This document shows positions 33,925-42,316 of a stretch of 64,000 bases of DNA, piece by piece. The notes under the pieces are model-generated. The model saw only the letters and a list, made by a program, of their open reading frames with translations. It made no database searches and was not told the origin of the DNA. Position 1 is the stretch's first letter; every line of letters starts with the position of its first letter. Where the stretch lies: the NCBI GenBank assembly GCA_017512365.1, contig JAFWGQ010000014.1, positions 1-64,000 on the forward strand. Direction: 5' to 3'. The translations under genes and the position numbers were made by a program. The stretch comes from Mogibacterium sp. (lineage in GTDB: Bacteria > Bacillota > Clostridia > Peptostreptococcales > Anaerovoracaceae).

Positions 33925-36231
33925 ATGAACAAGGCAAAAGTGCTTGCACTCACTATGATCATCGCGATCATGACGATGTACATGCCCGCCTGTGCTCAGG
34001 AGGTCGAAGCCGGAGACTTCACCGGTGTGCTGACTGTAGCAAACGATCAGAAGATCATCGTGAGCAACGCTCAGGAGACGAAGGAATTCGTCACCGACAG
34101 CTCCACGAAGTATGACATGGGCGGAGAGAGCACCTTCAGCATGAACGACATCGTCACTGTCAAGTATCACGGCAAGGGCAAGAAGCTCGTTGCTGAAGAC
34201 ATGACTCTCAAGAAACATGTCCGCGAGGACACTTTATTCAGCGGGACCGTTACGGGACTTGAGGAAAAGAAGAACCTGACTGTCTCCAGCAAGAGTCTTA
34301 CGGTCACATTCGCATATAACGGGAACACGACTGTCGACGGCAATCTGCGCAAGGGGGACGGCGTAAGGATCACTTATGTCGGAAATCTGTCGGAATTCCC
34401 TACGGCGACAAAGATCGTCGTTACAAAGGAAGTCCCGGAAGAGCCTAAGACTCTGAAAGTCAGCGGCATCGTTTCGGAGTTCAGCGATACTTCGCTGCTC
34501 CTTTCGATCGACTCGGCGCATTCCAGCAGGTTCACGCTTGACAAGAATACCAAGATCACCGGCGTTGCAAGCAAGCTTCAGGCAGGCGACAGCGTCAACG
34601 TCACGTTCAACAATACGAAGGATGCAGCTCCTCTTGCGGTAGAGGTCAATATCGTCAGGGAACCTGATCCGGAGGTAAGGACGATCAACGGTACCATCAA
34701 GAGCGTAGGTTCCAGCGCGCTGTCCCTCAAAACGGATGAGAAGACATACAACTTTGTCACCGATGACAAGACAAAGTACAAGGGTGTGAAGCCGGCAGTC
34801 GGATGCAAGGCCGAGATCACATACAGCGTCGTGAAGAACAAGAACCTGGCTTCAGTGGTATACTGCCAGAAGCCTGAACCTGTACCTGAGAAGCCGGTCA
34901 TCGCGAAGGGAACCATAGTCTCCTGGGGCAACGGCAACGCCACTGTCAGCGTTGACGGAACGGGCAACAAGAACTTCACATATACCAACAAGCTTGAGAA
35001 GGCATCTGACTACAAGCCTCAGGCCAAGGATTATGTACAGATCTCATACATGAAAAGCAGCAGCGTGATCACCAAGATCCAGCTCATAAAAAGGCCTGAT
35101 CCGCCGAAGCCTGTGCCGCCTGAACCGATCGTCGCCAACGGCGTTCTGAAATCGTGGGACAGCGGCAAGTGCACAGTCGTCACAGTTGACGGCGCAGATC
35201 TCAATCTGACATACACGAAGGATCTTGACATATCCCCGGGCTACAAGCCGCAGGCACAGGATGAGGTCCAGATAACCTATACAAAGGATAAAAACGTTCT
35301 TACAAAGATAGAGCTCATCAAAAGACCGACCCCGCCTGAGCCGGTAAAAGCAGAGGGAACTCTGACGGCATGGGGTATAGGCGGCGAAAACAAGTGCACC
35401 GTGGATACTGCGGATGATACTCTTGAGCTGACATACGATCCGAACTCTCTCAATATTCCGATCGGCTACATGCCGCAGGCGGATGACAGCGTCAAGATCA
35501 CATACACAAAGGAAGACATGGTCCTCAGGTCGATCGAACTCATAAAAAGACCGGATCACAGCGTAACATCGGAGGGAACTCTGACAGCATGGGGCATCGG
35601 CGGCAAAAACAAGTGCACAGTCGACATCGCAGGTTCCGGAGATCTTGAACTTACATATGATCCGGCCAAGCTGCAGATCGCACCGGGATACATGCCGCAG
35701 ACCAATGACTATGTAAGCATCACTTATACGTCGAACGACAACGTGCTGCAGAGGATAGATCTGATAAACAGGCCGGATCCTGAGCCGGCACCTGAACCTG
35801 AACCGGAACCAGAACCGACACCGGCACCTGAACCGACACCGGCACCTGATCCGGAACCGGCACCTGAACCGACACCGGCACCTGATCCGGAACCGGAACC
35901 GGAGCCGGAGCCTGAACCTGAACCGGAGCCTGAACCGGAACCGGTCCTGATCAAGGCGGAGAAGGTGACTATCGTCTCCATCAGCGGAAGCTCGTGCACT
36001 GTCAAACTCGGAAACGGCAATACAGTCGACCTTACTATCGACGATGATACATCCATCGCAGCCGGATATAATCCGCAGGAGGGAGATGTAGTCGATGTCG
36101 TATATACCAAGGACGACATGGTGCTCAAGGATATCGAGCTCAAGGACAGGCCGCAGCCTGCAGATGACGGCGGAGATGACGGCGCAGATGAAAGCGCAGA
36201 TGAAAGCGGAGATGAAGGCGGAGACGATTGA
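33925..36231 (+). CDS. Secreted protein with nine tandem beta-barrel-like repeats and a PE-rich linker
   Basis: 768 aa. A signal sequence (about 1-28) ends at ACAQE, which may be an A-X-A site or a weak lipobox around the Cys. About nine repeats of 70-80 residues follow, each of the form G-x-[VL]..W/V..(TV)..(LTYD/FTY)..GY.PQ..D.V.ITYTK...L..IELIKRP; the size and the alternation of strands suggest DUF5666/OB-like barrels. Repeats 7 and 8 are nearly identical in DNA as well as protein. A P-E/P-T/P-D linker (about 620-675) separates repeats 8 and 9, and the protein ends in a very acidic tail ([15 protein letters not shown]). No LPXTG or membrane anchor is visible. Function unknown; probably a cell-surface or secreted structural protein. 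The frame opens at 33742, but GGAGG precedes the ATG at 33925. Confidence 0.75.
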   Translation: MNKAKVLALTMIIAIMTMYMPACAQEVEAGDFTGVLTVANDQKIIVSNAQETKEFVTDSSTKYDMGGESTFSMNDIVTVKYHGKGKKLVAEDMTLKKHVREDTLFSGTVTGLEEKKNLTVSSKSLTVTFAYNGNTTVDGNLRKGDGVRITYVGNLSEFPTATKIVVTKEVPEEPKTLKVSGIVSEFSDTSLLLSIDSAHSSRFTLDKNTKITGVASKLQAGDSVNVTFNNTKDAAPLAVEVNIVREPDPEVRTINGTIKSVGSSALSLKTDEKTYNFVTDDKTKYKGVKPAVGCKAEITYSVVKNKNLASVVYCQKPEPVPEKPVIAKGTIVSWGNGNATVSVDGTGNKNFTYTNKLEKASDYKPQAKDYVQISYMKSSSVITKIQLIKRPDPPKPVPPEPIVANGVLKSWDSGKCTVVTVDGADLNLTYTKDLDISPGYKPQAQDEVQITYTKDKNVLTKIELIKRPTPPEPVKAEGTLTAWGIGGENKCTVDTADDTLELTYDPNSLNIPIGYMPQADDSVKITYTKEDMVLRSIELIKRPDHSVTSEGTLTAWGIGGKNKCTVDIAGSGDLELTYDPAKLQIAPGYMPQTNDYVSITYTSNDNVLQRIDLINRPDPEPAPEPEPEPEPTPAPEPTPAPDPEPAPEPTPAPDPEPEPEPEPEPEPEPEPEPVLIKAEKVTIVSISGSSCTVKLGNGNTVDLTIDDDTSIAAGYNPQEGDVVDVVYTKDDMVLKDIELKDRPQPADDGGDDGADESADESGDEGGDD
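35770..35945 (+). repeat. Short tandem repeats encoding PEPEP/PTPAPEP
   Basis: Six- to eighteen-base units (CCGGCACCTGAACC, CCGACACCGGCACCTGAACC-type and CCGGAACCGGAG-type) are repeated many times inside the secreted repeat protein. Such tracts change length by slippage, so the linker may vary between strains. Confidence 0.75.
36160..36226 (+). repeat. Degenerate 12-bp tandem repeat read in two frames
   Basis: GCAGATGAAAGC-like units encode the acidic [12 protein letters not shown] tail of the secreted protein in one frame and [12 protein letters not shown], a run of possible Maf start codons, in another. Confidence 0.65.
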
Positions 36232-36817
36232 TACCGGTACATCGAAGCGTATCATACTCGCTTCCGGTTCGCCGCGGAGACTCGAGATACTGAATAAACA
36301 CGGGATAGAGCCACTCGTCATGCCCTCACGGGCTGACGAGTCTCTTCCTTTGGGTACGAGCATGACGGAGGCCGTTGAGACGCTCGCCCGCCGCAAGGCA
36401 GAGGCGTGCTGCGAAGATATCAAGGATGATCCCGGCCTCAGGGACAGCCTTATCATAGCCGCCGACACCATCGTCTGGAAGGACGGTATAATGGGAAAGC
36501 CGGAGTCAGAAGCAGACGCCTTCCGCATGCTGGACGCAATAAGAGGCACTTCGCACTTTGTTGCGACAGGGGTCTGCATCATAGATACCGCCAGTGGGAC
36601 GACAGATGTTCTGAGCGATGTTACGGAGGTCTTCTGCAAAGACTATTCCGATGAGGACATCTGCGAGTACCTGTCCATGGAGGAGCCCTACGACAAGGCT
36701 GGATCGTATGCTATACAGGGGTATTTCGGACGCTACATCGATCACATAGAAGGGGATTATGAAAACGTGGTCGGACTCCCGTTCTACCGCATTGAGCCAT
36801 TTATAAAAAAACGTTGA
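36212..36817 (+). CDS. maf: Maf family nucleotide pyrophosphatase (septum-formation inhibitor homologue)
   Basis: 201 aa from the chosen start. [64 protein letters not shown], and [34 protein letters not shown] are classic Maf motifs; family members hydrolyse dTTP/UTP or modified nucleotides. The frame is open to 36095 and overlaps the upstream gene. The ATG at 36212 gives the usual N-terminus, but ATGs at 36200 and 36188 in the repeat tract are possible. Translation is probably coupled to the repeat protein. Its stop overlaps the -35 of the infC promoter. Confidence 0.88.
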   Translation: MKAETIDTGTSKRIILASGSPRRLEILNKHGIEPLVMPSRADESLPLGTSMTEAVETLARRKAEACCEDIKDDPGLRDSLIIAADTIVWKDGIMGKPESEADAFRMLDAIRGTSHFVATGVCIIDTASGTTDVLSDVTEVFCKDYSDEDICEYLSMEEPYDKAGSYAIQGYFGRYIDHIEGDYENVVGLPFYRIEPFIKKR

Positions 36818-36842
36818 CAGACCCTGCGCGCGTCTGTATAAT
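36814..36842 (+). promoter_or_regulatory. Consensus sigma-A promoter of the infC operon
   Basis: TTGACA (36814-36819), exactly 17 bp, TATAAT (36837-36842): a perfect consensus promoter, as expected for a ribosomal protein operon. The -35 overlaps the maf stop codon. Confidence 0.95.
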
Positions 36843-36848
36843 AGGCAA

Positions 36849-36960
36849 GGTCAAAGCAGAAGTTATCCGCTTCTCGCCTTGCAGACTCGCGTTGGCAGGG
36901 CCTCATAAGAAAGCAATTCTTATTCGCGGATGCTTGTGCGTCCGCGAATTTTTTTAAAGG
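36849..36960 (+). promoter_or_regulatory. infC leader (L20-type autoregulatory leader) with terminator
   Basis: About 140 nt of untranslated leader precede infC. It contains GCAAGG/CCTTGC and AGAAG/CTTCT pairings, then a terminator hairpin. This layout is that of the Firmicute L20 leader, in which ribosomal protein L20 promotes premature termination. The class is assigned from position and structure, not from a covariance search. Confidence 0.7.
36922..36955 (+). terminator. Regulatory terminator in the infC leader
   Basis: ATTCGCGGA and TCCGCGAAT (9 bp, perfect) flank a 10-nt loop and are followed by seven T. It lies before infC, so it acts as an attenuator. Confidence 0.88.
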
Positions 36961-36989
36961 GTTTCTCAGACGAAAGGGAGGGCAGAACC

Positions 36990-37526
36990 ATTAGCGCCAG
37001 AGATAACAGAAGAGAACAGACCCAGATCAATGAGTACATAAGGGCAAAGGAAGTCCGCCTTATCGACGAAGAGGGTCAGATGCGCGGTATCTTCAGCATA
37101 GACGAAGCGCTTGCCATGGCGGAGGACGCAGACCTCGACCTGGTAAATATTTCGCCTAATGCCGATCCGCCGGTCTGCAAGATACTCGACTACGGCAAAT
37201 ACCGTTACGAGCAGCAGAAAAAAGAAAAAAACGCCAAAAAGAACCAGCGCGTTACGGAAATCAAGGAGATCCGCCTGAGCGCCTCCATCGAAGACCACGA
37301 CATCACAGTCAAGGCCAAGGCAGCGAGCAAGTTCCTGCAGGACGGCGACAAGGTCAAGGTTTCTCTGAGATTCCGCGGCAGAGAGCGTGACTACACGCAG
37401 CTCGGCTTCGACGCGATGAAGAAGTTCGCAGACATGGTTTCCGAATTCGGCGTGATCGAAAAGGAACCTAAGATGGAGGGACGCAGGATGAACATGTTCC
37501 TCGCACCTAAGAAGGACAAAAAATAG
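36990..37526 (+). CDS. infC: Translation initiation factor IF-3 (ATT start)
   Basis: 178 aa. ISARDNRREQTQINEYIRAKEVRLIDEEG is the standard IF-3 N-terminus and begins with ATT at 36990, eight bases after an AAAGGGAGGG Shine-Dalgarno. ATT starts in infC are known from several bacteria and let IF-3 limit its own synthesis. The earlier ATG at 36930 lies within the terminator hairpin and is not used. NADPPVCKILDYGKYRYEQQKKEK and MEGRRMNMFLAP mark the N- and C-domains. Confidence 0.95.
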   Translation: MSARDNRREQTQINEYIRAKEVRLIDEEGQMRGIFSIDEALAMAEDADLDLVNISPNADPPVCKILDYGKYRYEQQKKEKNAKKNQRVTEIKEIRLSASIEDHDITVKAKAASKFLQDGDKVKVSLRFRGRERDYTQLGFDAMKKFADMVSEFGVIEKEPKMEGRRMNMFLAPKKDKK

Positions 37527-37552
37527 ACTGATATACAGGAGGATGATTCAAG

Positions 37553-37753
37553 ATGGCTAAGAACAAAATGAAGTCACACAGAGGCGCAATGAAGCGTCTG
37601 CACGTTACAGGCTCCGGAAAGGTCAAGAGAAACAAGGCTTACAAGAGCCACATTCTTACAAAGAAGACCGCTAAGAGGAAGAGAGGCCTCAGGAAGGCTA
37701 CTACTCTTACAAGTGCAGATCTGAAGCGTATGCTGAGATCGATGGGCAAGTAA
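37553..37753 (+). CDS. rpmI: 50S ribosomal protein L35
   Basis: 66 aa, very basic: [45 protein letters not shown] matches L35. AGGAGG precedes the ATG. Middle gene of infC-rpmI-rplT. Confidence 0.97.
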   Translation: MAKNKMKSHRGAMKRLHVTGSGKVKRNKAYKSHILTKKTAKRKRGLRKATTLTSADLKRMLRSMGK

Positions 37754-37770
37754 TCGGGGAGGTGTAACAA

Positions 37771-38124
37771 ATGGCAAGAGTAAAGAAGGGCGTAAACGCT
37801 CACAAGAGACATAAGAAGGTACTGAAGCAGGCTAAGGGATTCTACGGAAGAAGGAAGAACACCTTCAGAGCAGCCAACCCGGCAGTAATGAGAAGCCTGA
37901 GATCCGCATACATCGGACGCAAGAACAAAAAGAGAGAGTACAGAAGACTCTGGATCGCAAGGATCAACGCTGCGACAAGAGCAAACGGCATCTCCTACAG
38001 CAGGTTCATGAACGGACTCAAGAAGGCGGGCATCGAGATCAACCGCAAGATGCTCTCCGAGATGGCCATCTATGACGCTGCAGGCTTCGCAGAACTCTGC
38101 GAGACAGCAAAGAAAAACATCTGA
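37771..38124 (+). CDS. rplT: 50S ribosomal protein L20
   Basis: 117 aa, the usual length. [41 protein letters not shown] and [40 protein letters not shown] match L20, which assembles early on 23S rRNA and in Firmicutes represses this operon through the leader. Its stop overlaps a small downstream ORF. Confidence 0.97.
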   Translation: MARVKKGVNAHKRHKKVLKQAKGFYGRRKNTFRAANPAVMRSLRSAYIGRKNKKREYRRLWIARINAATRANGISYSRFMNGLKKAGIEINRKMLSEMAIYDAAGFAELCETAKKNI

Positions 38125-38297
38125 TGGAATACTTTGCGAGCCATATCGTGATAATTTTCCTGGCGGCATGCTTCGTGGCTGTCTGCGCCGTGGGATGGTG
38201 GCTTCTCACAGAGAGGAACGCTGTTCTCAGGAGGCAGAGGGCAGAGGCAAGACGCAGGGCGGCTGCGGAATCGGCCGGCAAAAAGGATAATGAATAA
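38124..38297 (+). CDS. Small single-span membrane protein, coupled to rplT
   Basis: 57 aa, starting with ATGGAATAC whose A is the last base of the rplT stop (TGATG). One N-terminal helix (HIVIIFLAACFVAVCAVGWWLL) is followed by a basic, Ala/Arg-rich cytoplasmic tail (RRQRAEARRRAAAES). It ends one base before a strong terminator, so it fits the transcription unit exactly. No homologue is recognised; the coupling, gene-like ending and composition support a real gene. Confidence 0.6.
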   Translation: MEYFASHIVIIFLAACFVAVCAVGWWLLTERNAVLRRQRAEARRRAAAESAGKKDNE

Positions 38298-38340
38298 CAC
38301 AATGAAAAACTCCGGCCTGGTGCCGGAGCTTTTCATTGTG
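38298..38340. terminator. Long hairpin terminator of the infC operon
   Basis: CACAATGAAAA plus ACTCCGGC pairs with GCCGGAGC plus TTTTCATTGTG: a 19-bp stem with one mismatch and a 5-nt loop. The A/T-rich lower stem gives a T run after the GC part on both strands. Confidence 0.88.
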
Positions 38341-38483
38341 CGAAAATATCTAACTAAGAAAGAACAATCAAAAGAAAAAGGTAAACTGTCGAATATCTCT
38401 TTCGACACCATCATATTAACACGTGAATGTGTAGGAATTATCGTGCAAATGTGAAGAAAATGTCACAAAAGCCCGATAGCTGC

Positions 38484-38492
38484 TGGTATTAT
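38484..38492 (+). promoter_or_regulatory. Possible extended -10 promoter of the secreted protein gene
   Basis: TGG-TATTAT is an extended -10. No good -35 is seen. The rest of the 38341-38562 spacer is AT-rich, with a 7-bp hairpin (TGTCGAA / TTCGACA, 38387-38407), and holds nothing else I recognise. Confidence 0.4.
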
Positions 38493-38562
38493 TAATGTAA
38501 AAGAAAATCGACCTCGTAGAAAGGGATTTTCATATCCGGAGCGGAAAGGAGACGGCAAAGAG

Positions 38563-39498
38563 ATGAAGACCTTAAAGACCAATGGCAGCAGAGCAATGCA
38601 GGTTTGCGCTGTGATCGCATCTGTATTGACATGCTTTATTATCGCGGGCACAGTGCTTGTATTTACTGCAGCTTCAGCGCCTGCTTATGCGGAAGATGCT
38701 GAAAACCCTTACAGCAGTATTTCAGAAGGCGGTATCGAGCCGGGCTCTGCAACGCAGCCGGGTGGCTGGAGCATCCCTGATCCAAGAAGCATGTTTACGC
38801 TTGATCAGGAGACCAGTACAGATGAATCGATCGAGTATGGCTGCAGAACCATTTCCGGATCCACAAAGGAGGGAACTACAGTAAGTGTGATCATCAACAA
38901 TAAGACCTATTCCTGTGTCGCAGGCAGCGAGGATATGATCACCAACTTCTCCATCAATATCCCTCTGGTCAGGATCGGTACACTTACGGTCAATTTCGTC
39001 AATGGAAATGAGACATGTACAAGAAATGTCAAAGTCGTAAAAGACAGCGAAATAGAAACCACCGGCTGGGTGCTGAAGAACAGCACAAAAGTCCCTGTGC
39101 TCGTAACGAATGCTCATAAAGGAGATATCGTCAAGGTCACTATCGGCAAGAAGGTATACAAGAAAAAAATCACGAAAAACAAAGCAAAACTGAAGCTCAA
39201 AATCAAAATAAAGAAGCCGGGCAGGTACAAACTCAGGATGAAAACTGTTCTCTATAATAAATTCGGACAGGTCCTTGCCAGGGAGAATGAGTATGTCTAT
39301 CTTTCCAATACCGTCCATGTCGGAGACAGCAAAAAGAAGGTCAGATGGCTGGCGTCCTGGAGCAAACCATACAGGAAGAACAAGTATACGAACTCTGAGC
39401 AGTGGTGCTATGACTGGGATGACGATCCGGGCATGGACGCATACCTGTATTTTGACAGCAGAGGCAGAGTTACAGGATGGCAGAAATTCGGCGTGTAG
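38563..39498 (+). CDS. Secreted protein with Ig-like basic middle and C-terminal SmpA-like domain
   Basis: 311 aa. A long signal sequence (hydrophobic about 14-37) ends at AYA-E near residue 43. Residues about 85-165 look like beta-rich surface modules. Residues about 170-240 are strikingly Lys-rich (KKVYKKKITKNKAKLKLKIKIKK). The C-terminal 60 residues (VHVGDSKKKVRWLASWSKPYRKN..EQWCYDWDDD..DAYLYFDSRGRVTGWQ) have the SmpA/BLIP-like pattern of G-D-S-K-x-x-V and a final GRV-x-x-W strand. It uses more A/T-rich codons than its neighbours. Function unknown; likely at the cell surface. The ATG has AAAGGAG upstream. Confidence 0.65.
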   Translation: MKTLKTNGSRAMQVCAVIASVLTCFIIAGTVLVFTAASAPAYAEDAENPYSSISEGGIEPGSATQPGGWSIPDPRSMFTLDQETSTDESIEYGCRTISGSTKEGTTVSVIINNKTYSCVAGSEDMITNFSINIPLVRIGTLTVNFVNGNETCTRNVKVVKDSEIETTGWVLKNSTKVPVLVTNAHKGDIVKVTIGKKVYKKKITKNKAKLKLKIKIKKPGRYKLRMKTVLYNKFGQVLARENEYVYLSNTVHVGDSKKKVRWLASWSKPYRKNKYTNSEQWCYDWDDDPGMDAYLYFDSRGRVTGWQKFGV

Positions 39499-39527
39499 CA
39501 GAGCAATAGGTTTCGGAGAGGATCGAA

Positions 39528-41078
39528 ATGAGGAAACGCGTATCTTTCATCTGCATGCTTGCGCTTTTGATCTGCATGCTGCTCGCAGCATGCGGCGGGA
39601 GCAATAAGAGCAGCGTTACCGCTGACATGCAGAACTATAAGGATCTGAACAGGCCCGGGATCAAAGTCGGCGCACTGAACGGAGGCATAGGGCCCGAACT
39701 GGTGGAAAAAGAACTGCCGGAGGCCGAGCTCATGACGTATAACAATTACGCGGACCTGCTGATGGCGATAGACTCGGGCAAGGTCGATGCCATTGTCGAA
39801 GACGGCTGCACGCTCATATACCATAATATGCAGATGGATGACAGATACCGTAAGCTTGACGGTTATCTGAAGGATTTCTCATACGGATATGCCTTCGCAA
39901 AGAATGACAAGGGCCGGGCTCTTGCTTCACAGATGAGCGAGTTCATCGGAAAATGCAAAGAGGACGGAACTCTCGACGAGGAATTTACGAACTGGCTTAC
40001 AAAGGAAGGTGAAGCCAGTATGAAGGTCGACTACGCAGCTTTGCCGGCGACGAACGGCGTGATCCGCATGGCGACTACATCCACATCGCCTCCGTTCACG
40101 TATGTTGAAGACAATAAGACCATAGGATACGACATCGATCTGGTAGCGCGGTTCTGCGAGGAATACGGCTACGGACTGGAGCTGTCCTCAATGGCTTTCG
40201 ATGGACTGATACCGGCCGTAAGCTCCGGCAAATGTGATCTGGGCGGAGCTGCGATAGTCATCACTGACGAACGTAAAGAGAGCGTAGAGTTCTCAGAGGC
40301 ATATTTCGACGGCGGTCAGGCGGCGGCAGTTCTGGCAGATCCGTCACGGAGCTCAGAAGGGTTCTTTCGGCAGATGAAGGACAGCTTCGTCAAGACCTTC
40401 ATCCGGGAAGACCGCTATAAAATGTTCGTAAACGGCATTCTCACGACGCTTGTCATAACAGTGCTGTCGGCGATATTCGGAACATTGCTCGGCTTCGCGG
40501 TGTTCATGTGCTGCCGCGGAGGAAACCGTGCAGCCAATACGATCACGAGGATATGCACCGGTCTCATACAGGGACTGCCTGTCGTAGTCATCCTTATGAT
40601 ACTCTACTATATCGTATTTGCGAAAGCTCCTGTCACGGGTGTCTTCGTATCGGTCATCGCTTTTACGCTTACGTTCGCTTCTGCGGTATACTCGATGGTC
40701 AGGACAGGCGTCAGTGCCATAGACACAGGTCAGACGGAAGCGGCATACGCGCTCGGTGTAAGAAAGAACAAGACCTTCTTTAAGATCGTTCTTCCTCAGG
40801 CGATGCCGTTCATACTGCCGCAGTACAAGGGCGAACTGGTGTCCCTGATCAAGGCTACCGCGATCGTGGGATATATCGCGGTAAGCGACCTCACCAGGAC
40901 AGGAGATCTGATAAGAAGCCGCACATATGAGGCTTTCTTCCCGCTGATCGCCGTGGCCGTCATCTATTTCCTGATGGCGAGGATACTTATATTCGCGGTC
41001 GGCAGGATCGAGGTCAGGACAGACCCTAAACGCAGAAGGAGGGAAGACATACTGAAGGGGGTGACAGTACATGATTGA
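39528..41078 (+). CDS. Polar amino acid ABC transporter: fused substrate-binding lipoprotein and permease
   Basis: 516 aa. Lipoprotein signal with LLAAC (Cys22). Two SBP_bac_3-type segments follow: a short, probably partial one (about 40-160: GIKVGALNGGIGPELVEKELPEAELMTYNNYADLLMAIDSGKVDAIVED) and a fuller one (about 175-290: GVIRMATTSTSPPFTYVEDNKTIGYDIDLVARFCEEYGY; LIPAVSSGKCDLGGAAIVITDERKESVEFSEAYFD). A HisM/GlnP-type permease occupies about 295-500, with the EAA-loop TEAAYALGVRKNKTFFKIVLPQA. Fused binding-protein/permeases occur in Firmicutes; amino acid specificity is not readable. The next gene overlaps it by 8 nt. Confidence 0.87.
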   Translation: MRKRVSFICMLALLICMLLAACGGSNKSSVTADMQNYKDLNRPGIKVGALNGGIGPELVEKELPEAELMTYNNYADLLMAIDSGKVDAIVEDGCTLIYHNMQMDDRYRKLDGYLKDFSYGYAFAKNDKGRALASQMSEFIGKCKEDGTLDEEFTNWLTKEGEASMKVDYAALPATNGVIRMATTSTSPPFTYVEDNKTIGYDIDLVARFCEEYGYGLELSSMAFDGLIPAVSSGKCDLGGAAIVITDERKESVEFSEAYFDGGQAAAVLADPSRSSEGFFRQMKDSFVKTFIREDRYKMFVNGILTTLVITVLSAIFGTLLGFAVFMCCRGGNRAANTITRICTGLIQGLPVVVILMILYYIVFAKAPVTGVFVSVIAFTLTFASAVYSMVRTGVSAIDTGQTEAAYALGVRKNKTFFKIVLPQAMPFILPQYKGELVSLIKATAIVGYIAVSDLTRTGDLIRSRTYEAFFPLIAVAVIYFLMARILIFAVGRIEVRTDPKRRRREDILKGVTVHD

Positions 41079-42165
41079 ACTGATCCATCTCAGAAAAGAG
41101 TTTGAGACCGTAACGCCCCTCAGAGATGTGAATGCTGTGATAAAAAGGGGAGACGTGATCTCCGTTATCGGACCGTCCGGTACGGGCAAATCAACGCTGC
41201 TCAGATGCATGAACCTCATAGACCCTCCGACTGACGGCAGGATCATATTCGAGGGCGAAGACATAACGGCGCCGGGATATGACGCATCGATGGCGCGCCG
41301 CAGGATCGGGATGGTATTCCAGTCCTTCAATCTGTTCGGACACCTGACGGTCGTCGAAAACATAATGTTCTCTCCTGTGGAGACGCTCGGAGTCAGCAGG
41401 CAGGATGCGTATGACAAGGCGATGCAGCTGCTGAAACAGGTCGGCCTTGCGGACCGGGCGCTCAGTTATCCTGATGAGCTCTCCGGAGGCCAGAAGCAGC
41501 GCGTTGCGATCGCAAGGGCTCTTGCCATGGATCCGGATGTTATCCTGCTCGATGAGCCTACGAGCGCGCTGGATCCGTCACTCGTAGGCGAGGTGGAGGC
41601 CGTGATAAAGGATCTCGCACAGAGCGGCAAGACCATGCTCATAGTGACACACGACATGAGGTTCTCGCGTTCCATTTGCAACAGAGTGTTCTACATGGAT
41701 GAAGGCGGGATCTATGACGATGATGTGCCGGAGGTCATCTTCGATGCGCCCCGGAAAGAAAAGACCCGCCGCTTCATAAAGCAGCTCAAGGTACTCGAGC
41801 TCATGATCGAGAGCGATACGTATGACTTTCTCGGGGACGGTGCCGAGGTCGACATGTACTGCTACAGGAACCAGCTCTCGCCAAAGCATGCGTACCGGAT
41901 CCGCAGCGCAATAGAGGAACTCGTAAGACAGATACTGCTGCCGGAGCTCGCTGACCCGAAGATCAGCGCTGTTGTCGAATACAGCGAGAAAAGCGACAGG
42001 ACAACGATCACGGTCAGGTATAACGGGCCTCCGTTCGACCCGGAAGATACGGAGAACGATCTTGCGCTTTCGATGCTCAGGATCGCTTCTGACAGTATCG
42101 TTTACGACAGGATAGACGAGGACGGCTTTACGAACCGCGTTACGATGGAGCTCAGCCAGTCCTGA
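41071..42165 (+). CDS. Amino acid ABC transporter ATPase with C-terminal GHKL-like domain
   Basis: 364 aa. Residues 1-240 are a GlnQ-type ATPase: Walker A GPSGTGKST, Q-loop VFQSFNLFGHLTV, signature LSGGQKQRVAIARAL, Walker B VILLDEPTSALDP and switch His VTHDM. Normal GlnQ proteins end here. The extra 240-364 region (KHAYRIRSAIEELVRQILLP, then ITVRYNGPPFDPEDTENDLALSMLRI, then NRVTMEL) follows the RsbW/anti-sigma ATPase pattern, but the N-box Asn reads Arg/Gln and the G1 Asp is replaced by Tyr or Asn (RYNGPPFDP). The same sort of tail is found on the MATE protein at 275. GGGGG precedes the ATG. A terminator follows the gene. Confidence 0.85.
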   Translation: MIELIHLRKEFETVTPLRDVNAVIKRGDVISVIGPSGTGKSTLLRCMNLIDPPTDGRIIFEGEDITAPGYDASMARRRIGMVFQSFNLFGHLTVVENIMFSPVETLGVSRQDAYDKAMQLLKQVGLADRALSYPDELSGGQKQRVAIARALAMDPDVILLDEPTSALDPSLVGEVEAVIKDLAQSGKTMLIVTHDMRFSRSICNRVFYMDEGGIYDDDVPEVIFDAPRKEKTRRFIKQLKVLELMIESDTYDFLGDGAEVDMYCYRNQLSPKHAYRIRSAIEELVRQILLPELADPKISAVVEYSEKSDRTTITVRYNGPPFDPEDTENDLALSMLRIASDSIVYDRIDEDGFTNRVTMELSQS

Positions 42166-42173
42166 TACGGTAT

Positions 42174-42198
42174 CACCCTGCGGCAGCAGGGTGTTTTT
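42174..42198 (+). terminator. Terminator of the amino acid transporter operon
   Basis: CACCCTGC pairs with GCAGGGTG (8 bp) across a 4-nt loop and is followed by TTTTT. Confidence 0.88.
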
Positions 42199-42247
42199 AT
42201 GCGCGGATCTCAAAAGGTTAACGTTCTTTTATCTTAATACCGGTTTA

Positions 42248-42276
42248 TTGATAAGACACTATATCTTGTGATAACA
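42248..42276 (+). promoter_or_regulatory. Promoter of the trigger-factor lipoprotein - nrdR unit
   Basis: TTGATA (42248-42253), a 17-bp spacer and ATAACA (42271-42276); alternatively GATAAC at 42270 with an upstream TG. The NrdR-like box fills the spacer. Confidence 0.6.
42256..42271. promoter_or_regulatory. NrdR-box-like operator
   Basis: ACACTATATCTTGTGA matches about 14 of 16 positions of the NrdR box (ACACWATATATWGTGT). It lies between -35 and -10 of the promoter upstream of the unit that contains nrdR. NrdR boxes are usually paired; I see only one here. Confidence 0.5.
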
Positions 42277-42316
42277 TCCCGATGTGTGTACAAGCACCTA
42301 GTATTCGGAGAGAACA

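Noticed and set aside
35724-36242. - strand frame encoding a Gly-Ser repeat protein
   Set aside because: The GSGSGS run is only the complement of the PE-rich tract in the secreted repeat protein.
42248-42276. Second NrdR box as a tandem partner
   Set aside because: I looked one to three helical turns on either side and found no convincing second copy.
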